From positions 62,001 to 126,000 of the forward strand of contig CM072522.1 in the NCBI GenBank assembly GCA_036898135.1: a stretch of 64,000 nucleotides of DNA, given 5' to 3'. Source of the stretch: Oncomelania hupensis. Its lineage: Eukaryota > Mollusca > Gastropoda > Littorinimorpha > Pomatiopsidae. Positions 10,091 through 21,038 of the stretch are shown one piece after another. The translations under genes and the position numbers were made by a program. Position 1 is the stretch's first letter. Every line of letters begins with the position of its first letter. The notes under the pieces are model-generated. The model searched no databases, was not told the origin of the DNA, and was given only the letters and a program-made list of their open reading frames with translations.

Positions 10091-11988
10091 ATTATCACAC
10101 TCTATCCTGACCCTGCTTTACAGTCCGCGGTCTCATCTTACACCATATCAGCGGCCAGCCCCGTAAAATCTGGCCTGCTCTCACTAAGCTGGCCCTTCTC
10201 CCGTTCCGGCTTTCCCTTCTCTTCCCCACCACATTCTATCACTTTAAACCCCTAATCCTCATCCCCATCCATGTTTTTGGTCTGGTTCTTTTTTTTTTTA
10301 AATTTAGTTTACTTGGTCTGTTTTCATTTACGCCTGTTGTTTTCCAGTGTGTACGTACCTTCTTCTCTTTCTTTCCTTCTTCTCTTTTCTCTTACCTGTG
10401 CTATGGCATCTGGCGTTGCTGATTGGGATCGCGTTCGTCGTTGTTCGTGCTTGCATGCTGTGCGTCCGTATCTTTAAACTGAGCTTGCGCTGCTACCGTT
10501 GAATGGATGATCGCGAAATGTGATGTGTGTGTTTGGGAGGGGTGAGGGTGGGGGAAGAGGTGGAAGGTGGTTTCAGCTGAGATGTGGGCGCCTATGTGCT
10601 TAGCGATTTTTATATTCTTTTATGAACATATTTATCTAAAAGTCTTACGTTGTTGTATATTGATGCGATTATTGCTTGCCAACAGTGATTGTTATGTTGC
10701 AATGCCTTCTATCATGATTATGACACTGAACGTAAATCATGTGATAGGTATTTGTTTTCCCCTTTAACTTCTTATGATTACAGTTTTAAATGGTTAATTC
10801 AGTAATGTCTTCTTGATATATTTTTATATTGTTTTACTGTTTACTGTTTATTGTTCTTATACTGTCCTTTATCGTCTTGTAACATTTATATCTGGCACCA
10901 TGTGTGAATTTCTCTTTGATTGAGATAATAAAGTGATCGTATTCGTTTTCACAAGTTATTTAAGGTGAGTAAAATGAATTACTTCCGAATCGTTTTAATA
11001 ATGTGGTTTTTGTGTGTGGTATATTTGCCCACTTGCATCCTAGGTTCCTTTGTGTGTGCTTTAATTGCGACACAAATGACTGTACAATGGGGTAAAAAAT
11101 ATGTGCTGAGATTAAATGAATGGATTTCACTTAAATTGAACTAAACTAACTGAGCTGAATTGAACTGAATTGAACGGAAGTGATCACAAATATCAGATCA
11201 GACTCTTATTGTCCCAACAGAAATTACAGAAAGGAAAATAGTACGTTTTAGATTATATTGTCGATAGTAGAATGGTCATCGTGGTATTCGCAGTCGCAAT
11301 GTTTATAACCCAAGTTCCCTCCCTCTCTCCCCCCACTTTCTTACGCCTCAGCTGCTCACACAGCAACCACAACCCACTACCACCCCGATTCCACTTCCAC
11401 CGCCATGGCAACTTTCAGCAGCAGCTGGATCGTCATCATCGTCCTCGCCGTCGCACCAAAGAGGATAAAAGAAAGAGGGAACACTTCTTCATTACGATAC
11501 TAAGCCTTTTTGTCGGTTATCTCCCTTGGGTTTGGTATGTCGCTTGTATTACTGCACTAAGCATGCCTTGTTTTTGTGAGTAATGACAGTTTGGCTGTAT
11601 TGTTCATTCGTTTGTTTTATCCATCTTTCTTATTGTTATTTGCAATGGTTTATTGATATTTTGATGTAGTTTGTTTAGCCTTGCTTTTTTAATATATTGT
11701 TTTTTGTTTTACTGTTTCCATAAAGAATTCTTTCTGACTGTGGCTGTTATTTGTCTATATATTAACACACACACCATACATACAAAAAAACCTTGTTTGT
11801 TTGTGTTTTTTTGTGTGCATTTTGTTGTGTGCTGGTGTGTGTAATGTTCACCGGCCCCTTTTTTCCACTGTTAGTGTTATTGGCTTGTGAAAACATAGCT
11901 TTTATTAAAAGAATTATTTTTTTTAAGAATTGGTCAAATTGCCTCTAAAATAAACTGTATGAAGAAATAACAGTGTGAACATCCAACC

Positions 11989-12046
<58 letters not shown>

Positions 12047-12590
12047 GCTAAACATATCAACAAAACAAAAAGGAAAACAACTTTATCCTTTTGTTCTTCA
12101 AGTAGAGAGCAGCAATGTTATTTTATTATTAAATTTCAAAACACTCAATTCGACCACAATTCAAAATGTCTATTATAGATAAATCAAAGTGTGCCTCTTG
12201 ACAATCAGAATTACAAACAACCAATTGGTACAATAGGCTTTATGAACACATCACATAGCTAATAATTCTAAACATGAATTATGCCCATAGTGAGCAGTAA
12301 ATAGCCCTATTAACAATGATTCAACTCTCAAATACAAACATGCGTCTTGTCATAACCTGCATTTATACATGTACGTAGAGATATATCATATAATATTATA
12401 TATTTCTGTTATTCTTCTTATAATTGATTTCAAATTAAATTGTTGATTGAAAACATATATCTTACAATCTTGCCGTCAGTGACAAACAGCAAACGACACA
12501 TGTGAGCCAATTACACACAGCCAAGCCAAATCAAGGCAAACAAAATATTCCACATGAAACTTTTTAATGATTCATAGTATTAGTAGCGTT
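10091..12590. other. Unassigned region, no clear gene
   Basis: Mixed A/T-rich sequence with short pyrimidine tracts and a (GA)n run at about 11993-12040. One short plus frame at 11272-11583 has a basic stretch (RPRRRTKEDKRKRE) followed by a hydrophobic helix with a GYLPW core, superficially like a GPCR loop 3/TM6. No splice context or further exons support it. Confidence 0.4.
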
Positions 12591-12596
12591 TACAAC

Positions 12597-14115
12597 TTAT
12601 TCATGAGACAAAACCACCATTTTCCTGTTTCGTTTGCCTGAACATGTTGAAAATGACCTACCACTGTCCTTCAGTGTGAAGTGCAGTCGGATACTGAGAA
12701 AGAGACGAAAGACTCTGTCTGTGAGATCACACTTTTGTGAACTGCAACTGAGAGCTGATTGTATACGCTGTTTAAATAATGTCAGCAAGGTCTGTTTGAC
12801 TTGAAAATTGTGCAGCAAAGGTTGTGCGTTCAACATGTAAGTGGCCTCTAACTGTTTTACAGTCTCAAATAGTTCTCTGCTTGGTGTTAGTAGTCCTTCC
12901 TTCACTCCACAAAACTGCTTGTTGGAAGTGAATATTTCTTTCGTTGCAGTGGGGTTCCAATCCCCAGTTAGTCTGTCAGCACAGTCACTGCAGACGTGCA
13001 GTCTAACTTTACGTGCAATGTAGCCTCCAATGTAATTGATGATATTGTCCTGTACATTTTGCATGAGAGGTGATGACGGAAATGGACATGGCACTGCCAT
13101 TTTACACAGCTGCTCTATATCTTCAGTCATCTCTCCATTTTCTTCCTGTGCCGCAAGCTTTGGGTTGTCAGCTCCTTGGGTTTCTTCCGCAGCAGGTTCA
13201 ACGGTCGGCGTCTCAGCTGTCAGTGACTCCAGGTTGAGAAGAAATGCATCCATGTCGTCCATGCAGTTGCTGCCTGCACTGTGTGAGATAAGACTGTCGA
13301 CCATTGCTGCACGAAATGCTGTGCGGAACTGCGGAGCATGCATCAGGATGATAATTGTGCCCATTCTTGCCTCGAATCACTGAAAAGAGATTCTCCACAT
13401 GATCTTGATTGAGCCTGTTGGTGAAAAGCAATTTGATGCCATGATTGCCATGAAGGTCCTCCCACAATGCTAGCAGAGAGTTGATGTTGAGCACCCACCC
13501 CGACAAGCAAGGCAGATGTCGTTTGGATAACGATGTCAGCGACTGAAGCCATGCGCGAGTCTCGAGAAGAAATTCACAATGCCCAGATACTTCTGTGAAT
13601 GCATGTCGCATCTGCTGAGTGGCTTTCTTTGACCCACTGTTGAAGGCATTGAACAGTTTGTCTATCTTCTCCAAGAACTGAGCAGTGTGGATAGCCTCTT
13701 TTGGCAGGGCTCCAAGTTGGACCAGCGTGGATATGCCTGCTGCAACCGTGTGCGATAACACTTGTGCTGCTAGCTTGACGTTCAGGTTGGCAAATGGGGG
13801 CAGGTCAATGTGTCTGGAAGAGACTTTGGGCGCTAATCGAATAGGGTTTTGACTATCAAATTTGAAGAACTCTTCAATGTATACCCAGCTGATTTTGTTA
13901 TTTCCCATTGTATATCCTGACTTTTTGAGGTTATTTCGCACATTCGTTAATAGATGAGGAGGGTCATACATGATGAAATATCTGTTCCCTTGATGTTCAA
14001 AGAAGGGCTTTTCAACTGTTGCCTGACAGAGTGTGTGGAAGACCCGGCGGTTATTGCTACCCTGATCAGAAATGATGATTTTGACACTGATACCTGCAGT
14101 ATGCAGCTTGCTGAG
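12597..14115 (-). pseudogene. P-element/THAP9-like transposase, 5'-truncated and frameshifted
   Basis: Reading from 14115 leftwards, the frame encodes the transposase core: FIMYDPPHLLTNVRNNLK, then KVSSRHIDLPPFANLNVKLAAQVLSHTVA, LFNAFNSGSKK and finally LLFTNRLNQDHVENLFSVIRG, all characteristic of P-element and THAP9 transposases. A 4-bp duplication (GCATGCAT at 13336-13343) then shifts the frame. The other frame carries the C-terminal part (YIGGYIARK, a CSDCADRL cysteine pair, GLLTPSRELFETVKQLE). The THAP DNA-binding domain and N-terminal half are missing because the family A LTR element abuts at 14116. It would have catalysed cut-and-paste transposition and is non-functional now. Confidence 0.8.
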
Positions 14116-14752
14116 TGTTACACTCTGTTCGATGATGGTGTTTTCTATCAGTATCTGATTCAGCCCCGATGCTTGAATTCCTGATAGTTGTGTAACTCAG
14201 ATTCGTTTATTCGCGCAGCCCGTCCAAACAGCATACAATTCACAAAGTCGACGTATGAAGTTTTCCACTTTTATTCAGCACACATCAACAACTGCATACA
14301 ATTCTCAACTCAACTCAACAACTTTCACAGCAACTCTTTAAATCACTATCAACAACTTTACTATCCCTCAACAGCAACTCGGCACACGATTAAATAACCT
14401 CTCTCTTTTCTCGAACAATTTGGTACATGGTAGAAATGACGCACTGCCACCAATCGAACTAAAGATCGTCATCACTGGCTTACGTCATACACATTTTCTC
14501 TACTTCCGGGAACATTCACGACCTTCGATATCCATCCGGAAATTTCTATCAAGAGTAAACACGCAGATCCAGAATATTCTACATCAATATCGACCAACAA
14601 AAATTATCAACGTTATACAAAACCTCTCCTAACAACAATGCAAACTCAAATCAAAGGTAAATAAACTCCATTATTGAATACTTTGCAAAACGAAACGATT
14701 AGATCTATCGTGCGCGCTTTCGACACACTTTCGTACGCGTTTCAACGTATCA
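14116..14752 (-). mobile_element. Family A 3' LTR (minus element C)
   Basis: 637 bp. The plus strand runs TGTTACACTCTG to CAACGTATCA. It is preceded on the minus strand by the polypurine string GAGTGGGGGGTTA (14753-14765). It is the 3' LTR of the element whose gag-protease-integrase lies at 15074-18559. Its left end cuts the P-element-like transposase. Confidence 0.85.
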
Positions 14753-15073
14753 TAACCCCCCACTCAAGAAGAAATTTACCCAATTTCTTTCAACAACGTT
14801 GAAACGTAATGCACAAACAAAGTTCAGAATTAAAACTTACTTCAGACTGTCTCATTTACTGTCAATGTTCTCAGTTTATATACACAGAGTCAATGTTCTT
14901 CCATCCGCAAGTCTATCTGGATATTGTCAATGTTCACAGTTCATTCACACAGAGTCAATGTTTCTCATCTGCAAATCTTTCTGGATACTGTCAATGTTCA
15001 CAGATCATTTACCCAGTCAACGTTTTTCATTTTCAAGTCTGTCATTACCAATATTCTTAGTTCGTCCACACAG

Positions 15074-15922
15074 TCAATGTTCTTTCGTTCGCAAGGAATC
15101 GACGCCCTCGTCAGTTGCGGTCGTCATCGGCCCAGGGTCAAAGACGATGATCACGTGGGCTTCCCTGGAATCAGTGCGTCCTCCGTTGTCTCCTTCTTCC
15201 ATCGGATGTCCGACGCAGTCGACGTTGTCAGCTCCCAGAATGCATTTGCTGGGTCTCACGGTCAGGTTGGCTTCTGCGGGACGGTGGAACAGCTCCCTCA
15301 TGGTCTGCAGATGCTCCTTCCAGGTCTGGGTGTGGACTTCATGTTCGACCAAAGTTGTAGAGCCAGGGACATCGCTGAATTTGTGGGGAAACTCGCCCAT
15401 AAGGTCCTTGAGCTCCATCTTTTGACCTTCCGTCAAGCTTGGTCCTAGCTTAACATCATTGATGCCTTCATTGCTGTGGAAGTCTCCCAGTTCCAACAGT
15501 TCCTCGCTGTCAAAGCTGTTGTCGATCTCAGCTGCTGTTGCTGCATGCACAGTCTCTGATGGCCTTTCCACGTACAGCATAAGGAGGTTGGTGTGGTATA
15601 TCTTGGAATGCTGGCCGACCTTCACCTTGTAGTCGTTGATTCCCACCACGGTCTCCACTTCGTACGGGCCTTTCCACTGCATCAGCAACTTATTATGATC
15701 GGTAGGTAGCAGCACCAGCACTTTGTTGCCAGGTTTGAACTTCCTGTTCACAGCCCTACGATCGTAGTAGTGCTTTCCACAGTCTTGGGACTTCTTCAGG
15801 TTTTCTCTGGCTATCTCGAGAGTCTGCTCCAGCTTCTCCCGTAGCTCAAACACGTACTGGTAACTGTTCTTCACATCTGGGGTGTCTACTTCTTTCGTCC
15901 ACAGTTCTTTCAGGATGTGCAT
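15074..15922 (-). pseudogene. Family A integrase C-terminus plus deleted RT remnant
   Basis: In frame with the upstream ORF (16031-17830) across a single nonsense codon (TAA at 16031-16033, where the sister copy has CAA). It encodes the integrase tail (KVLVLLPTDHNKLLMQWKGPYEV), a linker, the RT N-terminal lead (GPSLTEGQKMELKDLMGEF...GSTTLVEHEVHT) and, directly joined at about 15325-15335, the RT C-terminal piece (WKEHLQTMRELFHRPAEANLTVRPSKC). No YxDD box, no thumb and no RNase H are present. The deletion junction is the same as in 4776-6068, so both copies descend from one RT-deleted ancestor. Confidence 0.8.
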
Positions 15923-16030
15923 CGGCCCTCTGGTGGTTCTTCCGTACAGCAGCTCGAACGGAGAAAAGCCGGTGGACTCCTGCGGTACTTCTCTGTAGGC
16001 GAACAGTAAGGCGTTGATATAGCGATGCCA

Positions 16031-17830
16031 TTATCTGGGCTGCTCGCTGCACAGTTTCTTCAGGGTGGACTTCAGCGTAGCATTGAACTTTTTGACAAGC
16101 CCGTTACACATTGGATGGTAGGTTGTCGTAGTCAAATGCCGGATGTTCAGCAGTCTGTTGACTTCCTTCATGCAGTCAGAGACGAACTGCGTCCCGAGGT
16201 CTGTCAGGATCTCTTCAGGCACTCCGAGTCTGCTGAACATGTCCACCAGTGCCTCTGCAACAGTTTCAGTGTCAATCTTCTTCAGAAGCACTGCTTCTGG
16301 GTACCGAGTCGCATAGTCCACTAAAGTCAGTACCCATCGATGACCTTCTTCACTCGGAGGTCTTATTTCGCCGATTAAGTCTAAAGCCACCCTCTTGAAA
16401 GGTCGGTCGATCAAAGGCATTCTCTGCATAGGCACTTTAGGGACCCTTCCTCGAGGTATGGTCTTCTGGCAAATGTCACATGATCGGCAGAAACGGCTGA
16501 CGTCCGCATGAAGTCCTGGCCAGTAGAACACCGCCTGGATTCTGTCTGACGTCTTTTTGATGCCTAGGTGACCTCCCATGATAGAGTCGTGAGCTACTTC
16601 CATCACTTGGCGCCTTAGGGGTAATGGTACCAAGACTTGACATAGTGGTTTCCCTCCGTTGACCCTCGGGTGCTGGAAAATTCGGTACAGGATCTTAGCC
16701 TTCACCTCAAAATAGACCGTGCCACTGCCTTTGATCACGTGGTCTTGGCGGTTTCTGTACTTGTTTAAAGTGCTATCAGCTTCCTGGAGCTGGATCAGTG
16801 TATCTCTGTCCAAGATGGCAGCTTTGGAGTTGTCGGCGACCTTCAGTGGCGTAGTCGTCTTGTCTCTCTTGGCCTGGGCCCTGGTTGTAACAGCACCGAC
16901 GATCTCTGGTCGGCAGGGCTGAGCCGGAGTAGCCACATTGTCCCGTAGCAGCTCTGTAAGGTCTCCATCGGGAAATGGCAATGGATCCTCCTCCACAACT
17001 TCGACACGTTGGGTTGAGGCAGGACTCCATTCTGAATCGGGGTCGTCGGGTCGCCTTGCGCCGTCGATATTCCCGATCATCAAATCGTATAGCGGCTTCT
17101 TCAGACAAACTGCTTCTACTTCGCCTATGTAGAAAGGGGTGCTGACTTGAATTTTTGCAACTGGCGCTTTCACACATTTGCTGTCGGCCATAAGTGTCCA
17201 TTTTGAATCGCCAGTGAACTGTTCTTTAGCGATTAGATCTTCTCTGACGATGACCCCACTGCAACCAGAGTCTCCTAGGACAGTCACTTCATGATTTCCG
17301 ACGCGTCCCTTGGAAACAGGCATGTTCTGGACGGTCATAGCTGCGCTGGCGACGACGGGTATGGATTTTCCGTTGGCAAGGAGAAGTTGACCATCGGTTA
17401 TGCACTCTTGCACGTCCGCGGGAGTAGCTGCGCGCTCGGTCTCACTCGGAAGAATTACGCTCCCGCCGCACACCTGATGGTCAGATCTACTGGTTTGCCG
17501 TTGATTGGAGAACCGCCTCTGTCGGTTGCCCGCCGCTGCATTGTCCGTACTGCTCCGCTGTCCGCTACTTTTGTTTTGAGGACAGTTAGCTGCTCTGTGG
17601 TCCGTAGCGTTGCAGGTGAAACAGCCTCTTGAATGCCCTTCCCTGGGAGGTGGCGTGGAGTCCGTGTGTCTCTGGCTCGTCTGGCTCCCCTGGATCTGGT
17701 TTCCATGGCTTGCATTTTTCTGAAATGGCTTCGTCGCTTTGGGTGGCCCCAGCGTTTTTTCATAAGCCATGAGATATCTTTCAGCAGCTTCAGCAACGTC
17801 TTTTAGCGTCTGCAACTTTTGTTTTTCCAA
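16031..17830 (-). pseudogene. Family A Gag zinc knuckle-protease-integrase polyprotein segment
   Basis: About 600 residues on one frame. In order: a gag C-terminal part with a zinc knuckle (CFTCNATDHRAANCPQ, near residues 65-80); an aspartic protease (active motif VLGDSGCSGVIV near 205-215; this reads DSG where DTG is usual); a spacer; the integrase HHCC zinc domain (HDSIMGGHLG...FCRSCDICQK); then the DDE core with D in TLVDYATRYPEAV and D in TDLGTQFVSD. The catalytic Glu is Lys here (NGLVKK; the other copy has NGLVEK), which should abolish strand transfer. Integrase follows protease without an intervening RT, the GmR1-like order among Ty3/gypsy-type elements. Confidence 0.85.
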
Positions 17831-17929
17831 GTGGATCGCGAGGTCCTTATTGCAGGCGTTGAGTAATTGCTCCCTGACGATCAGATCATGGAGACTCTCT
17901 TAAGTCTTCCCTTTGCCTGATAATTCGAC

Positions 17930-18559
17930 TCACTTGTGCAGGTATGACGACAAGCGCTCCACAAACTGCTTTGGCGTCTCGTCTGACAGAGGCCGGCATT
18001 CACGAAAGCGTTTACGGTAGCCCTTCTCTGTAAAGTTGTAGCACTGCAATAGGGCCTCTTTCAAGACGTCGTAGTTTTTGGCGTCATCGTTCGACAGTCT
18101 GGTGTAAACTTCCAATGCTTGGCCTGTCAGAAGTGCGCTGAGTATGATCGCCCAGTCTTGACGTTGCCATTTAACGCTTTCGGCGAACCTTTCTAATCTC
18201 GCCAGATAACTGTCAATCTGGTCTTTCCCGTCGACGAAAGCTGGCAATTTTGGAGCCGTATGGTCGTTGGTGACTTGTGGCGCATGCTGATTGTTTTGGA
18301 TACGCGCCATTTCTAGCTGGAACTGTCGATCAGCTTCTCTTTCCTCACGCCTGCGCTCATCTTCTCTTTCTTGCCGATGTTGTTCAATTTCCAGACGCTT
18401 CAGTTCAAATTCTCTTTCTTCACGCCGTCGCTCATCTTCTCTTTCTTCACGCTGACGTTGTTCTTCTCTTTCTTGTATTCTCTCCTGAGACTTGACGTAC
18501 TCCGTCAGCTGTTTGCCTTTCAGATTCAGTGCAATCCCTTTCTGCCAGAAGTCAGCCAT
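17930..18559 (-). pseudogene. Family A gag N-terminal half
   Basis: Begins MADFWQKGIALNLKGKQL, followed by a charged Glu/Arg coiled coil (about residues 25-85) and the gag core (LPAFVDGKDQIDSYLARLERFAE, ALEVYTRLSNDDAKNYDVLKEALL, YRKRFRECRPLSDETPKQFVERL). It is in the same frame as the 16031-17830 segment. Two stop codons near 17900-17930 interrupt what was a continuous Gag-Pro-Int polyprotein. The start is supported by the identical Met at 3590 in the other copy and by the motif array immediately upstream. Confidence 0.8.
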
Positions 18560-18569
18560 CTTGATGCTT

Positions 18570-18632
18570 TTCTGGAAAGTTCTTTTCTGGAAAGTTCTTG
18601 ACTGTGCTGTACCTTTCTAGACTGTTCTAGAA
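18570..18632 (-). promoter_or_regulatory. Heat-shock-element-like motifs, second copy
   Basis: TTCTGGAAAGTTC at 18570 and 18585, and TTCTAGACTGTTCTAGAA at 18615. It lies between leader and gag start exactly as at 3599-3728, but with three sites in place of six. Confidence 0.5.
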
Positions 18633-19058
18633 CAGCACGCTTTCTGCAGTAGCGCTGATGCTTGTCATTAGTCGCCTTCGCTGACGCAGGCCCCGCTGTC
18701 CCCGTCGTATGCGACGATGCACACGCTGGTGTTGATGTATACGCTCCTGTGCTGAAGTAGACGCAACGTCCGCTCGTCGCTCTCTGTAATACTGGCGATG
18801 TAGCTCCGAGACCGTCCCTCGACGTAGTCTTGCGGCAGCGACGTAGTCCCGATCTGTTGTTCGCTCACGAAGCACCTCTTCAGCGACTACACGCCCTTGC
18901 AGTCAACCCGAATCTATCGGATGTAGTCCCAGTATGTTGGCCCCTCCCGACGCAACTCGTTGGCAACTACCCTCGATGACTGCCTCTCGTAACGTTGACT
19001 CGCTTGTTGTCGCAGTTGAACCCTTGGCTATGGCGTGGATCGCGGCTTGACCCCAAAA

Positions 19059-19425
19059 TGTTACACACCGATCGGTGTTGGTGTTTTCTATCAATATTTG
19101 ATTCAGCCCCGATGCTTGAAATCCTGATAGCTGTAACTCTGATTCGTTTATCCACGCAGCCTGCTCACTCATCAACAAGTCAGGAGTCGACGTATGAAAT
19201 TTTCCACTTTTATTCAGCACACATCAACAACTGCATACAATCGCTTTTCCACTCTCAACTTTTTACTTTCCAACTCACTATCAACAACAACGCAAAATCA
19301 AATCAAAGATAAATACACTCTATTACTGCTTGCGCTGCAAAATAAAACGAACAGATCTATCGCGCGCGTCACACATAATATTGTGCGCATTTCACACGCA
19401 CCATCATGCGCGTCTCAACGTAACA
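19059..19425 (-). mobile_element. Family A 5' LTR, internally deleted
   Basis: 367 bp, plus strand TGTTACACACCG to CAACGTAACA. Both ends match the 14116-14752 LTR but about 270 bp of the middle is missing. The leader and TTTTGGGGTCAAGCCGCG adjoin it. Flanking 5-mers of the whole element (CTGAG at 14111, CAGGG at 19426) do not match, so the insertion was later rearranged or only one end is original. Confidence 0.8.
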
Positions 19426-20493
19426 CAGGGTTACTGGCAGATTGTTGTGAACCCAGTGGATCGTCACAAGACGGCGTTCGCAACGGACATTGGTCTATAT
19501 CAATGGATCAGGATGCCTTTTGGTTCAGTTTCTGCCCCAGCAGTTTTTGCTCGAATGATGAGATGGCTTGAACTTGATGAGGCCTATTCTATGATTTTCT
19601 TTGATGATATTTTGGTACACAATACTACTTTTCAAGATCATCTTGTGCATGTTAGAAATGTGCTAACCAAGCTGCTTCACTACAACTTGACTGCAAGACC
19701 AGTTAAGATTTCGTCTGGATACAAGAGTCTTGAGTTTCTGGGACATGTGGTGGGAGAGGGGATGCTGCATCCAGAAAAGAAAAAGATCAGGAAGATTTTG
19801 GCTATCCCGGCTCCAACTACCTGAAAGCATGTCCGTTCTTTGTTAGGATTATTGAGTTTCTATAGACGCTATGTCCCTGCATTCGCAACCATCACTGTTC
19901 CCATTACAGATCTCACAAAGGAGACAAAAGCACGCACAACTGCTTGTGAGGAAGCGTTGGTTAAGATCAGACACATGTTATCTTCTGCGCCTGTTCTTCA
20001 TTTACCTAGGCTAGACCAACCTTTCATTTTGCGCACAGATGCTAGTTCTACTGGCTTGGGTGCTGTGCGGCTTCAGGAGTTCGAGGAAACTCTTCACCCC
20101 GTGTCATTTGCGAGCAGAAAGTTGCTCGACAGAAAAACCCGATACAGTGCGATCGAAAGAGAAGTTTTGGCTATTGTTTGGGCCATTTTGAAATTTTCCA
20201 AATTTCTCTGGGGGGTTGATTTCGTTCTCCAGACTGATCACAGACCGCTGACTGCATACTAGTCGCTTTAAAAATTATCGCATCATGCGTTGGTCCTTGT
20301 CCTTACAAGAATTCAGATTCACTTGAACCACTTCCAGTACACAGAATGTGTTCGCGGATCTGTTGTCACGCGCTGATCGTGACCAATCGGTTCCATAGAT
20401 CAAGGTTTCGTGGTCGTTGCAGTGTTTTGACATTATCCTCAGCACTTCTAAAAAAGACCCTCGGTCGGTTCTTTTTTTCTTTGGGAGGGGGGT
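19426..20493 (+). pseudogene. Ty3/gypsy RT-RNase H fragment (third LTR family)
   Basis: Starts mid-RT at GYWQIVVNPVDRHKTAFAT. The active-site motif is MIFFDDILVHN (the usual YLDD is FFDD here). The RT thumb follows (LEFLGHVVGEGMLHPEKKK), then a stop (TGA near 19822), then SLLGLLSFYRRYVPAFA and RNase H with FILRTDASSTGLGAV, TRYSAIEREVLAIVWA and QTDHRPLTAY, then a TAG near 20262. The 3' end reads on to a polypurine tract (TTTGGGAGGGGGGTAG) and an LTR with no integrase between. Either integrase lies 5' of RT in this family or it was deleted. The left end is cut by family A element C. Confidence 0.8.
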
Positions 20494-20949
20494 AGTGTAA
20501 CGAACGCATTTCGTACACGTTTGTATAAATAGATGTTATGACGTCACTAGCGTTGGGCCGGAAGATCGCGTGTTGAAATAACAATATATTGGAGTGAGTT
20601 GTTTTTATTCAGAGAGTACATGCCAGTTGAAGTGAAAAGAGGTGTTCTTTCGTGCTCTGGGAAAGCGGTACTCTTCTGTTGGAATAGTATAGCTGTAGTA
20701 CTATCAGGAATACAGTTGCCGGTTCAGAGTAGAAACTTCCTGGTGTGTGGCTGATGGAGCTGTCCTTGTGACATCGTCTACGAGGCCGGATGTGGACACC
20801 ATCAACGTCTTCATCTCTCCTTCAACCAACCATCACTGGTGCAGACAGGCAGCAACGGTGGCGAAGTAAATCTCCAGACCTGAACTACGGGATCACCTGC
20901 AGTGTTCCCCAAGGTTAGCTTCTGTTTCCTAGCGTCGGCTGAGAATTCC
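20494..20949 (+). mobile_element. Third-family LTR, left half
   Basis: Starts TGTAACGAACGC right after the polypurine tract and contains TATAAATAG at about 20524. It is interrupted by the LINE at 20950. The matching end, CTACGTTACA, is at 24538-24547, so the intact LTR was roughly 0.97 kb with TGTAACG/CGTTACA inverted ends. Confidence 0.7.
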
Positions 20950-20979
20950 ACATCTAATATAATAATAATAATAATAATG

Positions 20980-21038
<59 letters not shown>

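Noticed and set aside
11272..11583. GPCR exon (basic loop followed by GYLPW helix)
   Set aside because: Single short hydrophobic segment without diagnostic GPCR residues, partner exons or splice support.
14111..19430. Target-site duplication for family A element C
   Set aside because: Flanking 5-mers CTGAG and CAGGG do not match. The left flank is P-element-like and the right flank is gypsy RT, so no simple insertion site can be reconstructed.
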